This document shows positions 36,754-49,020 of a stretch of 64,000 nt of DNA, one piece after another. Both the position numbers and the translations under genes were made by a program. Source of the stretch: Chelydra serpentina (lineage: Eukaryota; Chordata; Testudines; Chelydridae); the NCBI GenBank assembly GCA_037349315.1, contig JBAIAC010000133.1, positions 1,178,001 to 1,242,000 on the forward strand. Reading direction: 5' to 3'. Within the stretch, counting starts at the first letter, position 1, and each line of letters begins with the position of its first letter. The notes below the pieces were generated by a model. It was given only the letters and a program-made list of their open reading frames with translations. It ran no database searches and was not told the DNA's origin.

Positions 36754-37335
36754 TTAACATGGCCCACAGTATCCACCGCGATACCTACGGCCATATCCCC
36801 CGTAACCGCATAATCCCCCATAACCACCTAATCCCCTGTAACCATAACCTCTCCCATAACCACACAGTCCCCCATAACCTCCCCCATAACCACACAGTCC
36901 CCCATAGGCACCCAATCCCCCGTAACCTCCCCCATAACCACACAGTCCCCCATAACCACCTAATCCCCCGTACCCATAACCTCCCCCGTAACCACACAAT
37001 CCCCCGTAACCACCCAATCCCCCGTAACCATAATGGCCCCCATAACCACCTAATCCACCTAAACTATACAATCCTCCATAATGGCCTGCATAGCCCCCCA
37101 AACCGAATGAGCCCCCATAGCCGGGTCCAACCACAGGTGCTCCTACAGCTCCCACTCCACTCTGCTGAGGGAAATTGCTGAGAACTGGTCCTGGCAGGGT
37201 TACGACAACCGGTGATGGTCTGATGACCACTTCAGAGTCAGGGCACTGCCTAACACAGGGCTCGTTGCAGCTGCCAGAAACTGGACTGGGTCGGGCCACC
37301 CCGCATTCTGGATAGCACAGGCTGGAGTAAGACAT
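36754..37335 (-). CDS. corneous beta-protein (beta-keratin), gene 4 of the array
   Basis: The 193-residue product is identical in sequence to gene 3: Cys-rich head (CNEPCVRQC), core box at about 35-57, and a GY-rich tail with LCGYGGGYG modules ending YCGPC. Exon 2 begins at 37356 and the intron is 1,038 bp. The gene lies at the right end of duplication copy B. Its promoter belongs to the third, slightly diverged copy, so genes 3 and 4 make the same protein from non-identical promoters. Filament protein of cornifying keratinocytes by family. Confidence 0.93.
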   Translation of the reverse strand: MSYSSLCYPECGVARPSPVSGSCNEPCVRQCPDSEVVIRPSPVVVTLPGPVLSNFPQQSGVGAVGAPVVGPGYGGSFGLGGYAGHYGGLYSLGGLGGYGGHYGYGGLGGYGGLCGYGGGYGYGGLGGYGGLCGYGGGYGGLGAYGGLCGYGGGYGGLCGYGRGYGYRGLGGYGGLCGYGGYGRRYRGGYCGPC

Positions 37336-38394
37336 CTTTCTGTGATGGAGGGAAACCTGAAACACACAACAGTGAACAAAATAGAGAGAAGGTACAAGTG
37401 TCAGTGGAAGAAAGGCTTCAAAGCTCGGTTACTATTGTAGTGAGATCTACAAGGGCCCGTGAGAGAGGAGGAGGAGTGGACTCAGTCCCTGTGTTCATGG
37501 TTATTATTTGTTCCTATTTCCGCTTTCTACGCCTCTTCTCCTCTCCCACTAAACTTCCCTCCCAACCGGCCCCTTTGAAGCCCTCTCAATGATTGTGTCT
37601 GAAAAGCACCAACTGGAATCAGTGTAACTATTTCTATTATGGACAGCTGAGATTCTGTGTCCATTTTAGACATTTCTCAAAGAGAACATGGCTGGGATAA
37701 TGGTAATCGAATACTTTTCCTTTTGAATATTGGGTGTGGCTCTTTGCTTTTCCAAACCTTGTTAATCACCAACACTTGCTGAGAAATGAACAGAACCTTT
37801 TCTTTTCTCCAAATAAATCACTAGAGACAAGATCCTTGGCTGAGGTACATTGGGTCAGCTCCACTGACTTCCACTGAGCGACACTAAATTTAATCATCTA
37901 CGGGGAAGAATCTTCAATGGGTATTTCTGCTCATAAGAATGTAGGAACTGCTACACTGGATCACACCAGTTGTCAAATCCAGTCTTCTGTCTGCAACAGT
38001 GATTAATGAAGCGTCTTCAGAATAAAATAGAAGACCACTGAATTGGCCTGGTATGGAGTAAACTGGGAAATTTTCTTCCTAATCTACCTAAAAGAGAAAT
38101 GACTAAAGGATTTTCTAAAGTCACTTAAGCGATTTAAATGCCCTAATTCAATTTCCAAATAATAGAAAATATATTTCACAGTTGCATATGTATCTTCTAA
38201 AATTCCCCCTTTATCTTAACATCATGAATCCACCAGCCCTTGCAACTGAATAAGTGTACAATGTAATTATGGAAAAACACCCACATCCCTGATAAAAATC
38301 ACTGAAAGTATGTGCAAGATTCAGTCTTACATGTAAATGGATGCTATTAGGATAGCTCTATGGTAAGAAAGAGATGGAGTCAAATTGGACTTAC

Positions 38395-38536
38395 CGTTTT
38401 CACCGAGGAGATGAAGTGCAGAGAAGTGTTTAGAAGAGTCCTGAGATGTGAACACTTTTATACAGTTTGTAGGACTGCCCGAAGGATCTGAGATGACTTT
38501 GGTGGAGGAGGTCCTAATTAGTTACCAAACAAACTT
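38395..38536 (-). promoter_or_regulatory. promoter and noncoding exon 1 of CBP gene 4
   Basis: Motif 38514-38536, TATA box 38455-38464 (50 bp apart), donor GTAAGT 38389-38394. Exon 1 differs from genes 2 and 3 by a G to T close to the donor. Confidence 0.82.
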
Positions 38537-38812
38537 GACTGTCTTGCTAAATCTTTGTTTTGATACAGCTGTTTTCCTCAGGGTTTGGGATTATAGGGTT
38601 AATCTCAGCCTCAAAGGGTGTGACATTTTTTCACTCTTCAGCTTTCTTTCATCTAAAAAACTGTACGAGCCAACTGCATTCCTCATGTAATTCCACTGAC
38701 TCTCTTGATGCTGCAATGAGAATGCATGTCAAGGTGATTCAGAGTTGTATCAGTAGTACAACTGGCTGTCATAAACAGGAATCCAGTTTGGTCCTTTCAA
38801 TTCATGCTGGTC

Positions 38813-38935
38813 TAGGGTGACCGGATGTCCCGATTTTATAGGGACAGTCCCAATTTTGGGATCTTTTTCTTACATATAGGCTCCTATTATCCCCCAGCCA
38901 TCTCGATTTTTCACATTTGCTGTCTGGTCACCCTA
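38813..38935. mobile_element. 123-bp hAT MITE, third copy
   Basis: Same insertion and same TGCTGGTC flanks as the elements at 22337 and 30575, with a few more base differences. It predates the divergence of the three units. Confidence 0.9.
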
Positions 38936-38943
38936 TGCTGGTC

Positions 38944-40528
38944 CTGGTTAGGGGCATTAGGCAGTGCATTTTATATCCAGTAGGAAGGAGGGAGGCATTT
39001 TTTGTGCACTGGGTCAGATCCAGTTGCCTTTGTAATCAATGGGAATCTTGTCAGGACCTTATATCTAAAATTCCCCCTTTGACAGGGGAATAGTACGATG
39101 CCTATGGACATTTTGAGTCCAACTTGAAACTTCAAAATAGGATTTATCAGGGACTGTAGTGGAGCATGGGCCTTTGTGATGGCCCTCTGCCAAGGGGAGA
39201 ATTTCACCTTAAGGGGATTCAAAATTTACCTAAAATTGGACCTCCACTTGTCTCAACAATTAAAAAAAATATATCAAAAGAATATTTAAAAAACCCCCAC
39301 AGAATGACAATCTATAAGAGTTACTTTCAGGTTTAGTGACACTTTTGGAAGCTATGAATGGTAAGTGTCCAGTAGGGTTCAGGAGATTGAGGTTAGTGTT
39401 TGGCATGAGTAGTCCCAACTATCGGGGTCTATTTCTGACTCTGACAATCACTCCCTGTCTGACCTTGACCTTCACATGCCTCTGTTCACCTCTGTGTAAA
39501 AGAGGTATAATTATCATTTGAAAGCACTTCACAAACACTCATGAAGTTTTATACAGCCAAAGAGATGGCCTGTATTATTATAGTAGTAATACCTTTTTAC
39601 TGCAATTAGATGTTCCAATATTAAAGATTAGATTCACTTTAAAAATGCGTGTCAAGGTCTTAGGTGTCATTCCAATACTCTGTTCGTGATTCTGAGCTCC
39701 CTCCCCTCAAATGGAGGCTCTTTGATTTTTTTGAATGTAGCTTTGTTTTCCCTTGTATGTATATTTTAAAGTTCAAGGGGTTGAATCTGAGCTAGTGTAG
39801 ACCAGCACGACTCCATCAACTTCAATTTGAAGGAAGGCACTTTACCCGGCCCAGGTTAGAGAAAACCTTGTGTGGAGCGTATCTTTCTGTGCATACTCTG
39901 CACCTCCACCCCCAACTGTGTGAGTCAAATCAGACTTGCACCGTTCACCAAGACGAATAAGGCAATATTAGTGATCTGAAAAATTCTAAGTTGCAGGAGC
40001 TTTCATATGATTTAGAAAGGACATGAGATGGCCTTTGCTTCTGATGAAGACCTTATTAGCTAGAAAACCAATCTTCTTGCATGCATAATAACTTCAATGG
40101 ATGTAAATGTTTTCCTCATTGTTTGTGATTATTAGCGTAAAGCTACAATTAAGGAAATTTTAATATCCAAATTATGAGGCTGTATATCATGGCCTGAGTA
40201 GGGAGGGACATGAGAGGCCCTGCCATGTATGTTTTGAGGTGACTCAAGCACTCGGACTGAGCATCCAGCACAAATAGGACACCCTCAATATTATAATAAT
40301 TAAGTACTTTGCACTTATAAAATAGTAATGATCCTAACTGTAACCTTAGCAAATTGGCTGGTGCATGGAACAGTGAACATCTCTTCCACCAGTGTTGTGA
40401 TGGTGGAAGAGATGAAAAAATACCTTGAGGAAAATATGGTCTTTGAACTTTTACTTTCATTGGTCACTATCCCTTTTCTGTACTTTACTCCTTAATGTGT
40501 GTTGCAAGTTCACCTCCATTGCAGAAAG
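38944..40528. other. intergenic spacer of the third unit
   Basis: No gene is supported. It follows copies A and B to about 39.96 kb and then diverges. Near 40331 a deletion has removed the region where the other units carry the SINE site. Confidence 0.5.
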
Positions 40529-40682
40529 ATGTCCATGACAGGTGACATGCCCTCAGCCAGTTGCTACGCGCTGCAATGAGCCATGGATTAGGCCATGCCA
40601 AGACTGCAGAGTGGTGACCTAACCACCACTGATAGCCATGACTAACCTGGGACCAATTGTCAGCTCTTTTACTCAGGAGTGA
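40529..40682 (+). pseudogene. plus-strand CBP core pseudogene, third unit
   Basis: ATG then MSMTGD in the first frame. The head has lost about 33 bases relative to the copies at 24.5 and 32.7 kb. A readable CNEPWIRPCQDCRVVT is followed by an in-frame stop, and MTNLGPIVSSF and a terminal TGA follow. No GY tail. Confidence 0.8.
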
Positions 40683-40803
40683 GGAGTTATAAGATGAAAG
40701 AGAGGTCCAAAGTGTATTTGGTATGTCCTACCATTTGGAGTTAAGAACAGACTAATCATCAAAGACATAGAAGAAAAATTACATCATTTGAAGGTGTTCT
40801 GCA

Positions 40804-40943
40804 AAGTTTGTTTCATAACTTATTAGACTTACAGGAACAAAGGGCCTCTCTAGACCTCTAGGCTGTCTACAAAACTGTATAAAAGCATTCATGACTCAGA
40901 GATCTTCAAACCACTTCTTAACTTATTCTCTTCCATGCATAGG
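40804..40943 (+). pseudogene. relic plus-strand promoter and exon 1, third unit
   Basis: Motif 40804-40826, TATA 10-mer 40876-40885 (50 bp apart), exon-1-like stretch. The donor reads ATAAGA at 40944. No coding exon follows. Confidence 0.72.
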
Positions 40944-41275
40944 ATAAGACCTATTCGACTCACTTTCTTTGTAAGCATGTTAGTGATAGTTTTAATTTGG
41001 GACTGAATCTTGCACATACGCTCTGTGATTCTTAACAGTGTTAAGGGGTTGGGGTTTTTTTGGTTCTTTTCAATATCTTTTAGTCCATTATAAAGTTGCA
41101 GGAATTTGTTTCTTCAGGTTTAGAAGTTAAGGTTTGGATTTTCAGAGCAAGACATGCATTTGTAACACTAGTTCTTATTGATTTTAGTTTAAACTTGGGC
41201 ATTCAAATCCTGTAGGTAGCTCTGAAAATTCTCACCCCCAATTTTTAATTTAGGGTTTAGGAAGAAATTCCCTAA

Positions 41276-41570
41276 GGGTACGTCTATACTTACGCGTCTG
41301 TCGAACGCGTCGGATCGATGTTCTGGGTTCGATTTATCGCGTCTTGTCAAGACGCGATAAATCGAACCAGGAAGTGCTCCGTTGTCGACGCTGGTACTCC
41401 AGCTCGACGAACGGAGTAGGCGGAGTCGACGGGGGAGCCTGCGCGCCGCGTGTGGACCCCGGGTAAATGCTTTTTCATTCGAACTAAGGTACTGCGACTT
41501 CAGCTACGTTATTCACGTAGCTGAAGTTGCGTACCTTAGTTCGATAGGGGGGGGTAGTGTAGACCTAGCC
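41276..41570. mobile_element. Harbinger-like MITE with two hairpins
   Basis: Ends GGGTACGTCTATACT and AGTGTAGACCTAGCC, with a TAA target duplication at 41273-41275 and 41571-41573. The empty site is at about 16820 (CCCTAAGTTTACTCC). One hairpin lies at about 41328-41368 and a longer one at 41480-41544. The second has the same core as the hairpin at 4271-4297, with the loop reverse-complemented. No coding sequence. Confidence 0.82.
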
Positions 41571-42002
41571 TAAGTTTACTCCATAAATGACAAATTCATT
41601 GTTCTTGTTCCTTGTGAAGCAACTGGTAAGTGTACACTCATTGTGACAGGATACTGGATTGGATGGACCACTCATCTGTTCCAGCATGTCGGTTGGTATG
41701 TTCTAATGTGCAGAGGTGATTGTAGATGCGGCTCCTCATCTGGTCTAATTTAGTGTAGCTCCAGTGAAGTCAATGGAACAGCGCAGAGTTGCACCAGCTG
41801 AGGAAGTGGTGTTTAGTGTTTTGTTTTGATTTTTAAAAAGTCAAACACTTTCCTGTATCCATCAGCAAGTACTGGTGACACACTAAGGTTTACAAACCAA
41901 AGCACCATGTTCTATACTGGACTGATGTAAATATAGGTTACATCCTAACAAGGAAACTAGATTTATTTATGCTATCCCAGCCAAGTTCTGTTTTATAATA
42001 TT

Positions 42003-43600
42003 TTAGACTCATAGACTTTAAGGTCAGAAGGGACCATTATGATCATCTAGTCTGACCTCCTGCACAATGCAGGCCACAGAATCTCACCCACCCACTCCTG
42101 CAATAATCCTCTCACGTATGTCTCAGCTATTGAAGTCCTCAAATCATGGTTTAAAGACTTCAAGATGCAGAGAATCCTCCAGCAAGTGACCCGTGCCCCA
42201 TGCTGCAGAGGAAGGGAAAAACCTACAGGGCCTCTGCCAATTTACCCTGGAGGAAAATTCCTTCCTGACCCCAAATATGGTGATCAGCTGAACCCTGAGC
42301 ATGTGTGCAAGACTCACCAGCCAGACACCCAGGAAAAAGTTCTCTGTAGTAACTTCTAACATCCCATCACCGGCCATTAGGTCTATTTACCACTGATAGT
42401 CAAAGGTCAATTAATTGCCAAGATCATGTTATCCCATCAAACCATCCCCTCCATCAACTTATCTAGCTTAATCTTGAAGCCAGGTAGGTCTTTTGCCCTC
42501 ACTGCTTCCCTTGGAAGGCTGTTCCAGTACTTCACTCCTCTGATGGTTAGAAACCTTCTTTTAATTTCAAGTCTAAACTTCCTGTTGGCCAGTTTATATC
42601 CATTTGTCCTAGTGTCCACATTGGTAATGAGCTTAAATAATTCCTCTCCCTCCCTGGTATTTATCTCTCTGATATATTTAAAGAGAGCAGTCATATCTCC
42701 CCTCAGCCTTCTTTTGGTTAAGGTAAACAATCCAAGCTCCTTGAGTCTCCTTTCATAGGACAGGTTTTCCATTCCTCGGATCATTCTAGTGGCCCTTCTT
42801 TGTACCTGTTCCAGTTTGAATTAATCCTTCTTAAACATGGGAGACCAGAACTGCACACAGTATTCCAAATGAGGTCTCACCAATACCTTGTATAACGGTA
42901 CTAACACCTCCTTATCCCTACTGGAAATACCTCGCCTAATGCATCCCAAGACCGGATTAGCTTTTTTCACGGCCATATCACATTAGCGGCTCATAGTCAT
43001 CCTGTGATCAACCAGGACTCCGACGTCCCTCTCCTCTTCCGTTACTTCCAACTGATGTGTCCCCAGATTATAACTAAAATTCTTGTTATTAATCCCTAAA
43101 TGCATAACCTTGCACTTCTCACTATTAAATTTCATCCTATTACTATTACTCCAGTTTACAAGGTCATCCAGATCTTCCTGTATGATATCCAGATCCTTTT
43201 CTGAATTGGCAATACCTCCCAACTTTGTGTCATCCGCAAACTTTATTAGTACACTCCCACTTTTGGTGCCGAGGTCAGTAATAAAAAGATTAAATAAGAT
43301 TGGTCCCAAAACTGATCCCTGAGGAACTCCACTAGTAACCTCCTTCCAGCCTGACAGTTCACCTTTCAGTATGACCCGCTGTAGTCTCCCCTTTAACCAG
43401 TTCCTTATCCCCCTCTCAATTTTCATATTTATCCCCATCTTTTCCAATTTAACCAATAATTCCCCATGTGGTACCGTATCAAATGCCTTACTGAAATCAA
43501 GGTAGATTAGATCCATTGTGTTTCCTTTATCTAAAACATCTGTTACTTTCTCAAAGAAGGGGATCAGGTTGGTTTGGCACGATCTACCTTTTGTAAAAGT
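42003..43600 (-). mobile_element. CR1 LINE, 5'-truncated
   Basis: On the minus strand the element runs from the middle of the reverse transcriptase to the CR1 3' UTR, which ends with CTATGAGTCTAAAA. It sits in spacer sequence that is uninterrupted at about 17480 and 60910. 5' truncation is usual for target-primed insertion. Confidence 0.88.
42437..43597 (-). pseudogene. CR1 ORF2 fragment (reverse transcriptase), broken
   Basis: The readable CR1 reverse transcriptase begins at FTKGRSCQTNLI and includes YLDFSKAFDTVPH, SGVPQGSVLGP and the catalytic FADDTKL. The C-terminal region continues through NLSYERRLKELGLF and YWNSLP. Two in-frame TAA stops, at 42983-42985 and 42821-42823, interrupt an otherwise continuous frame. 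The endonuclease domain is missing through truncation, so it is inactive. It would have copied CR1 RNA. Confidence 0.88.
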
Positions 43601-44810
43601 TTTGGTGGACTGAAAAGCCAAAGCATTAATGACAGAAATTTTATATATTAATACTACTTTAGACACAGGGTGTTTTTTTTTGACAAAGACAGTAACAAGG
43701 ATTCAATAGAGCTGGTTGAGTTGATGACTAAGGGTAAGCAGAGCAAGAAGACTAAAAGCAGACTATAGGACCAGAGTTGGAGACGTGAAGAGAGGGGCTA
43801 GGTCTTTCTTTTGTACTCTTGCTCTCTCTTGTTCTCTCTTTAGGTCTCTAATGACCCTAATTGTGTTTTGCCTTAGTTGAGACTGACCAAGGGGAAACAA
43901 GTAATGAAAAATGGTGGCAAACAGGACTTATTTGTCAAACTCTGCAGCTGCAATATAGAAGTAAGATAATTGTGTGAGAAATATATTACTGTGGAGCTGG
44001 TGATAGGATATAGCCCTACATGCAACCGTAGATATATCATCTTTCTGGTCTTTCTTTTTTCTTTTCTTTTCTATTCTTTAATTTTCTTTTGAAACATTTC
44101 TACTCCCCTTTATTTCAAATTCAAATACATAATATGTTATACTATTGGTAATCTGGTTTTAATTTCTCTTCCATTTGTTAGCTTTTCATATCACGAAAGG
44201 CTTCCACATTGCTTGGCCAAAAGTGTCCTTCAGTTTTTGAAACTTTCAATTTTGTTACACAACACATTAAAGCTTGTGACCTGTTATCAAGAAATGTTGA
44301 GCATGGACAACTCCCATTAGCTTCAATGGGAATTTTGAGTAGTCAGCAATCCAGAAAAATAGCCCTGGAGCGTCTACTGTCAGACATCTACAATTAATGG
44401 CTCCTTTGTAAAGACATTTTCTTAGATGCTTCCAGAACCAAGACCACTGTTATATTTGCTGATTTAGCCTAGGTCAAATTCTAGTACATCTTGAGTCAAC
44501 CATGAAATGCTATCACTGGAATTCAGATGATCAGGGTTTACTAGGCAATCTATATAAATCTTTTCAGGAAAAGACTTTTTGCTCAACCAGGCAATGCAAG
44601 GAGGAACTCTAAGCCTACGTGGAGGGTTTGCATAATGCTATGCACCACTTCAAGGGTCAGATTCACTTCATGACTTTGAAAGTTGCAACTTGAGAATTCC
44701 CTGGTGCTGCATACTCCACAGGGATGAATTTCATCTGGCATGATTTTTAAACAAGATGCAAGGAACAAAGAGAACCAGAAGACTGCTATTATGAGGCATT
44801 ATACTTTTTA
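43601..44810. other. intergenic spacer downstream of CBP gene 5
   Basis: No gene is supported. Homologous to 17.5-18.3 kb; contains a CT-rich run near 44040-44100. Confidence 0.5.
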
Positions 44811-44816
44811 ATGCGA

Positions 44817-44822
44817 ATGAAA
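44817..44822 (-). promoter_or_regulatory. polyA signal of CBP gene 5
   Basis: Minus-strand ATTAAA, about 226 bases beyond the stop codon, in the conserved context. Confidence 0.68.
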
Positions 44823-45047
44823 TTTTCAGTACACAATTACAGGAAGAAATAATACAGAGCAAACCATTTTAAACCCCAGTTGGTGGGAAATGAAACAAAG
44901 CTCAACAGAGGCAGAGGACTATGCAGCTTCTCCATTATATATCAGTCGTAGCAAAATTCAAAGTGAGATGCTTAAGGTACATATTGGTGGAAAGGACAGA
45001 ACGTGTAGGGCCTATTCTCCTTTATTCCATGGATATTCCTGTTTGGA

Positions 45048-45542
45048 TTAACATGGCCCACAGTACCCACCGTGATATTTACGGCCATATCCCCCATAAC
45101 CACATAATCCCCCATAACCACCTAATCCCCCATAACCATAACCACACAGTCCCCCATAACCTCCCCCATAACCACCTAATCCCCCATAACCATAACCACA
45201 CAGTCCCCCATATCCTCCCCCATAACCATAATGGCCCCCATAACCACCTAATCCCCCATAACCATACAATCCTCCGTAACGGCCCCCATAGCTGGACAAT
45301 CCCCCCAAACCAAATGAGCCCCCATTGCCGGGTCCAACCACAGGTGCTCCTACAGCTCCCACTCCACTGTGCTGAGGGAAATTGCTGAGAATTGGTCCTG
45401 GCAGGGTTATGACAACCGGTGATGGTCTGATGACCACTTCAGAGTCAGGGCACTGCCTAACGCACGGCTCGTTGCAGCTGCCAGAAACTGGACTGGGCCG
45501 GGCCACCCCGCATTCTGGATAGCACAGGCTGGAGCAAGACAT
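45048..45542 (-). CDS. corneous beta-protein (beta-keratin), gene 5 of the array
   Basis: The product is 164 residues. It starts [12 protein letters not shown], with an extra Cys where the others have Tyr. Then come CNEPCVRQC, the core box ([23 protein letters not shown]) at about 35-57, a [12 protein letters not shown] hinge as in gene 1, and a GY-rich tail ending [13 protein letters not shown] 45542 follows the acceptor, with exon 2 starting at 45563; the longer frame upstream is intronic. The intron is 1,054 bp. It is more diverged from genes 2-4 than they are from each other and closer to gene 1 in the hinge, so it lies outside the recent duplications. Confidence 0.93.
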   Translation of the reverse strand: MSCSSLCYPECGVARPSPVSGSCNEPCVRQCPDSEVVIRPSPVVITLPGPILSNFPQHSGVGAVGAPVVGPGNGGSFGLGGLSSYGGRYGGLYGYGGLGGYGGHYGYGGGYGGLCGYGYGGLGGYGGGYGGLCGYGYGGLGGYGGLCGYGGYGRKYHGGYCGPC

Positions 45543-46617
45543 CTTTCTGTGATGGACGTAAACCTGAAACACGCAACTGGGAATAAAGTAAAGAGAAGGT
45601 ACAAGTGTCAATGGAAGAAAATTCTCAAAGCTCGGTTACTATTATAGTGAGGTCTACGTGCAGCCCGAGAGAGAGAGGAGGAGTGGACTTAGTCCTTATG
45701 TTCATGGTTATTATTTGTTCCTATTTCCGCTTTCTATACCTCTTGTCCTCTTGCAGTAAACTTCACTCCCAACCAGCCCCTTTGAAACCCTCTCAATGAC
45801 ATTGTCTGAAAAACACAGACTTGAATAAGTGTAACTATTTGTTTGATGGACAGCTGGGATTCTCAAGCAGAACATGGCTGGGATAATAGTAATCACATCC
45901 TTTTGCTTGGAGAACTTAACCTCTACATGGCAAACTAGTTCTGTCCGGTATCAGAGCGTGACTCTTTGGTTTTCCAAACCTTTGGGGTCACCATTACTTG
46001 CTGATGAATGAACGGAAACTTTTCTTTTCTCCAAATCAATCACTAAAGACAAAATCCTCAGCTGAGGCAAATCGATTCAGGTCCACTGATTTCCATGGAG
46101 TGATACTTATATTACACAATCTGAGGAGAAGCATTTCAAATTAGTATTTATGTTCATAAACATGTAGGGATTGCTAGACTGGATCACACTAATTGTCAGC
46201 TTCATCCATTCCCCTGTCTCCAATAGTGAAGAGTAAGAGCTGCTTCACAATAAAGTAGAAGACTACTGAATTGGCCCTGTGTGGACTAAGCAGGGAAAGT
46301 TTGTTCCTAAAATAGCTAACTGAAAAATTGATAAGGGACTTTCTAAAATTATTTAAAAGATTGCCCTAATTCTATTTCCAATTATTATGAAATAAGTTTC
46401 CCAATTACATATGCTGATCCTTATATTCCCCCCTTTAGCTAAGATCGTGAATCCACCAGCACCTGCAAATGAATAAGTGCACAAGATAATTGTGAATAAA
46501 CTCTCTCATCCCTGATAAATATCACAGAAAGTTTGTGCAAGATTCAGTCTTAAATGAAAATGGAACCTACTGACACATCTCTATGGTTAGAAAGAGATGG
46601 AATCAAATTGGACTTAC

Positions 46618-46758
46618 CAGTTCAATGAGGAGATGAAGTCTGGAGAAGTGTTTAGAAGAGCCCTGAATTGTGAGCACTTTTATACCATTTGTTGGACGGC
46701 CTGGAGCATCTGAAATGCCTTTTGTGGAGGAGATCCTAATTAGTTACCAAACAAACTT
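46618..46758 (-). promoter_or_regulatory. promoter and noncoding exon 1 of CBP gene 5
   Basis: Motif 46736-46758, TATA box GGTATAAAAG 46677-46686 (50 bp apart), donor GTAAGT 46612-46617. Confidence 0.82.
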
Positions 46759-48890
46759 GACTGCCTTGCTAAATCCTTGTTTTGATGGAGCTGTTTTCCT
46801 CAGGATTTGTGATTATTGGGCTAATCTCAGCCTCAAAGGGTGTGACATTGTTGCACTCTTCAGCTTTCTTTCATCTAAAAATTAAATGAGCCAACTGCAT
46901 TCCTCATGTCATTCCACTGACTTTCTTGGTGCTGCAATGAGAATGCATGTCAAGGTGATTCAAAGCTGTATCAATAGTACAATTGGCTGCCATGAAGAGG
47001 AATCCGGTTTGGTCCTTTCAATTCATGCTTGTTGTAGTTAGGGGCATTGGGCAGTGTATTTTGTACCCCGTAGGAAGGAGGGAGCCATTTTTCTGCATTC
47101 TCACAACGTCCATCCCCAACGGGTCAGATTCAACTCCCTTTGCAATCAATGGGAATCTTTCCATTGCCTTCAGTATGTTTCTTGTCTGGACTTTGTCTGA
47201 AATTCCCCCTTTGTCAGGGAGGTAGTACAATGTCTATGGACAAGTTTAATCCATCTTGAAACTTTCAAACTAGGTCTTAGCAGGGACCGTAGTGGAGCAT
47301 GGGCCTTTGTGATGGCCATCTGCCAAGGGGAGAAGTTCACCTTACAGGGATTCAAAACTAACTAAGACTGGACCTCCACTTGTGACAGCAATTCTAAACA
47401 ATTATCAAAACAAAATTAAAAAAAAATCCAGAATGAGCCTTTCAAAGAGTTACTCTCAGGTTAGCGATGTATTTGGAAGCTATGAATGGTAAGTGTTTAG
47501 AAGAGTTCAGGAGTTTGAAATTAGTGTTTGGAATGAGTAGTCCCAACTACTGCAGATTTTTTCTGACTCTGCCAATCACTCCCTGTCTGACCTTGACCTT
47601 AATATACCTCTGTATCAAACAGATATAATTATAACATTCATGGTGAATGGTCTGAGGCTTCCTCTGCTGTAAGCATTTCAAAGCATTTCACAAACACTCA
47701 TTAAGCTTTATACGTCCAAAGAGATGTATTATTATAGTAGTAAAAAAAAATTCTGGGCTTAGATGTTCCAAAATTAAAGATTAGTTTCACTTTAAAACTG
47801 CACGTCAAGGTCTCAGATGTCATTCTAGTACTCAGTTCATGTTTCTGAACCACCATATTGGAGCTCTTTGATTTTCTTCCAAAGTAGCTTTGTTTCCCTT
47901 GTGTATATATACTCTAAAGTTAAAGGGGTTGATGTTGAGCTAGTGTAGACCAGCACAGTTCCATCAACTTCAATTTGAAGGAAGGCACTTTACCGAGCCC
48001 ATTTTAGAGAATATGTTGCTGGGAGTGTATCTGTCTGTCCATACTCTGCACTTCCACCCCTAACTGCTCAGATCCAATCCACAGTGAAATCAATGGGAAT
48101 ATCAGGTACTGTGTCTCTTCCATGAGCAGCCAAAATAATTGGGTCCTGTCAGAGAATTCGGCTTGTAAAGAAAAGGAAGACGCATAAAACAGATGGAGTT
48201 AAGGAAAACATCTTCAATAGCCAGATATCTTTGGAAGGAGATTGGATTCCAAGATGGCCAACCTATGGCATTCTGCAAGACCCTTCTCCAACAGAGAGCT
48301 TTTCAGCTATTAGAATGAGTTTGAAAATGGAAAATACACCCCTGATGTGATTTCTTTTAACCTGGGCAGCATAAAATGCCTTCCCATCAATTTTAAAGCA
48401 CAGAACATCATTGAAGTCTCTAGAAAAGCACAGATTTACTCTGGCTCAGCATCTGCCCCTTGAGCTTTACAAAGGAATGTTTGTTAAAGAAAGAGAAATG
48501 CAAAGCTATTTTAAATGAAATCAAAGAGCTCAAAATTTGGAGGCTAGGAGACGTGTACTATCTATTGGAATGAAATCAGAAACCTTAACATGCATTTGTA
48601 AAATTAATATAATCCACAATTTTGGGGCATCTAATCCCAATAAAATAATACAACATCATGAACACCTACCAATTTAATAAGCATGAAGTGCTTTGAATTC
48701 CTTTGATTTGAGGAAGGCTATGATCTTCGAGCTTAATATCATTATTAGATCAGATTAATGTGGACGTGATATTGATGTCAACAAGCACATTGAGGTGAAG
48801 GTTACAGTCAAACCGTATGCTCATCATTGCTTCTGCACTGCATTGGACACTTACCATTCAAAGTTTTCAAATCTCCCAATACTGCATTAG
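46759..48890. other. intergenic spacer of unit 5
   Basis: No gene is supported. The first 1 kb matches the spacer at 13.4-14.4 kb, without the hAT MITE. From about 48.0 kb it is not matched elsewhere in the window except short pieces near 59.6 kb. Confidence 0.5.
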
Positions 48891-48919
48891 TGAGATTAGT
48901 GGAATGAAGCAGGAATGTA

Positions 48920-49020
48920 TCAGGCCCATAAAATTTTCACATGAAAGAGAGGTGCAGGGTGTAATGTGCATGTGATACCATGCGGAGTTAGAAAAAAACT
49001 AATAGTCAAAAAGACTTTAA
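48920..49020 (+). pseudogene. fragment of the plus-strand promoter flank
   Basis: It resembles 900-990 and 59870-59960, the block that precedes the plus-strand promoters. It breaks off before the TATA region, where the inverted segment begins. No exon remains. Confidence 0.5.

Larger units (their letters stand above)
29489..37726. repeat. 8,238-bp tandem segmental duplication, copy B
   Basis: Second copy of 21251-29488 in direct orientation with no spacer. Single-base differences from copy A occur at 34861, 36123, 36130 and 37381. A third, more diverged copy continues to the right until similarity weakens near 39.96-40.3 kb. Confidence 0.9.
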
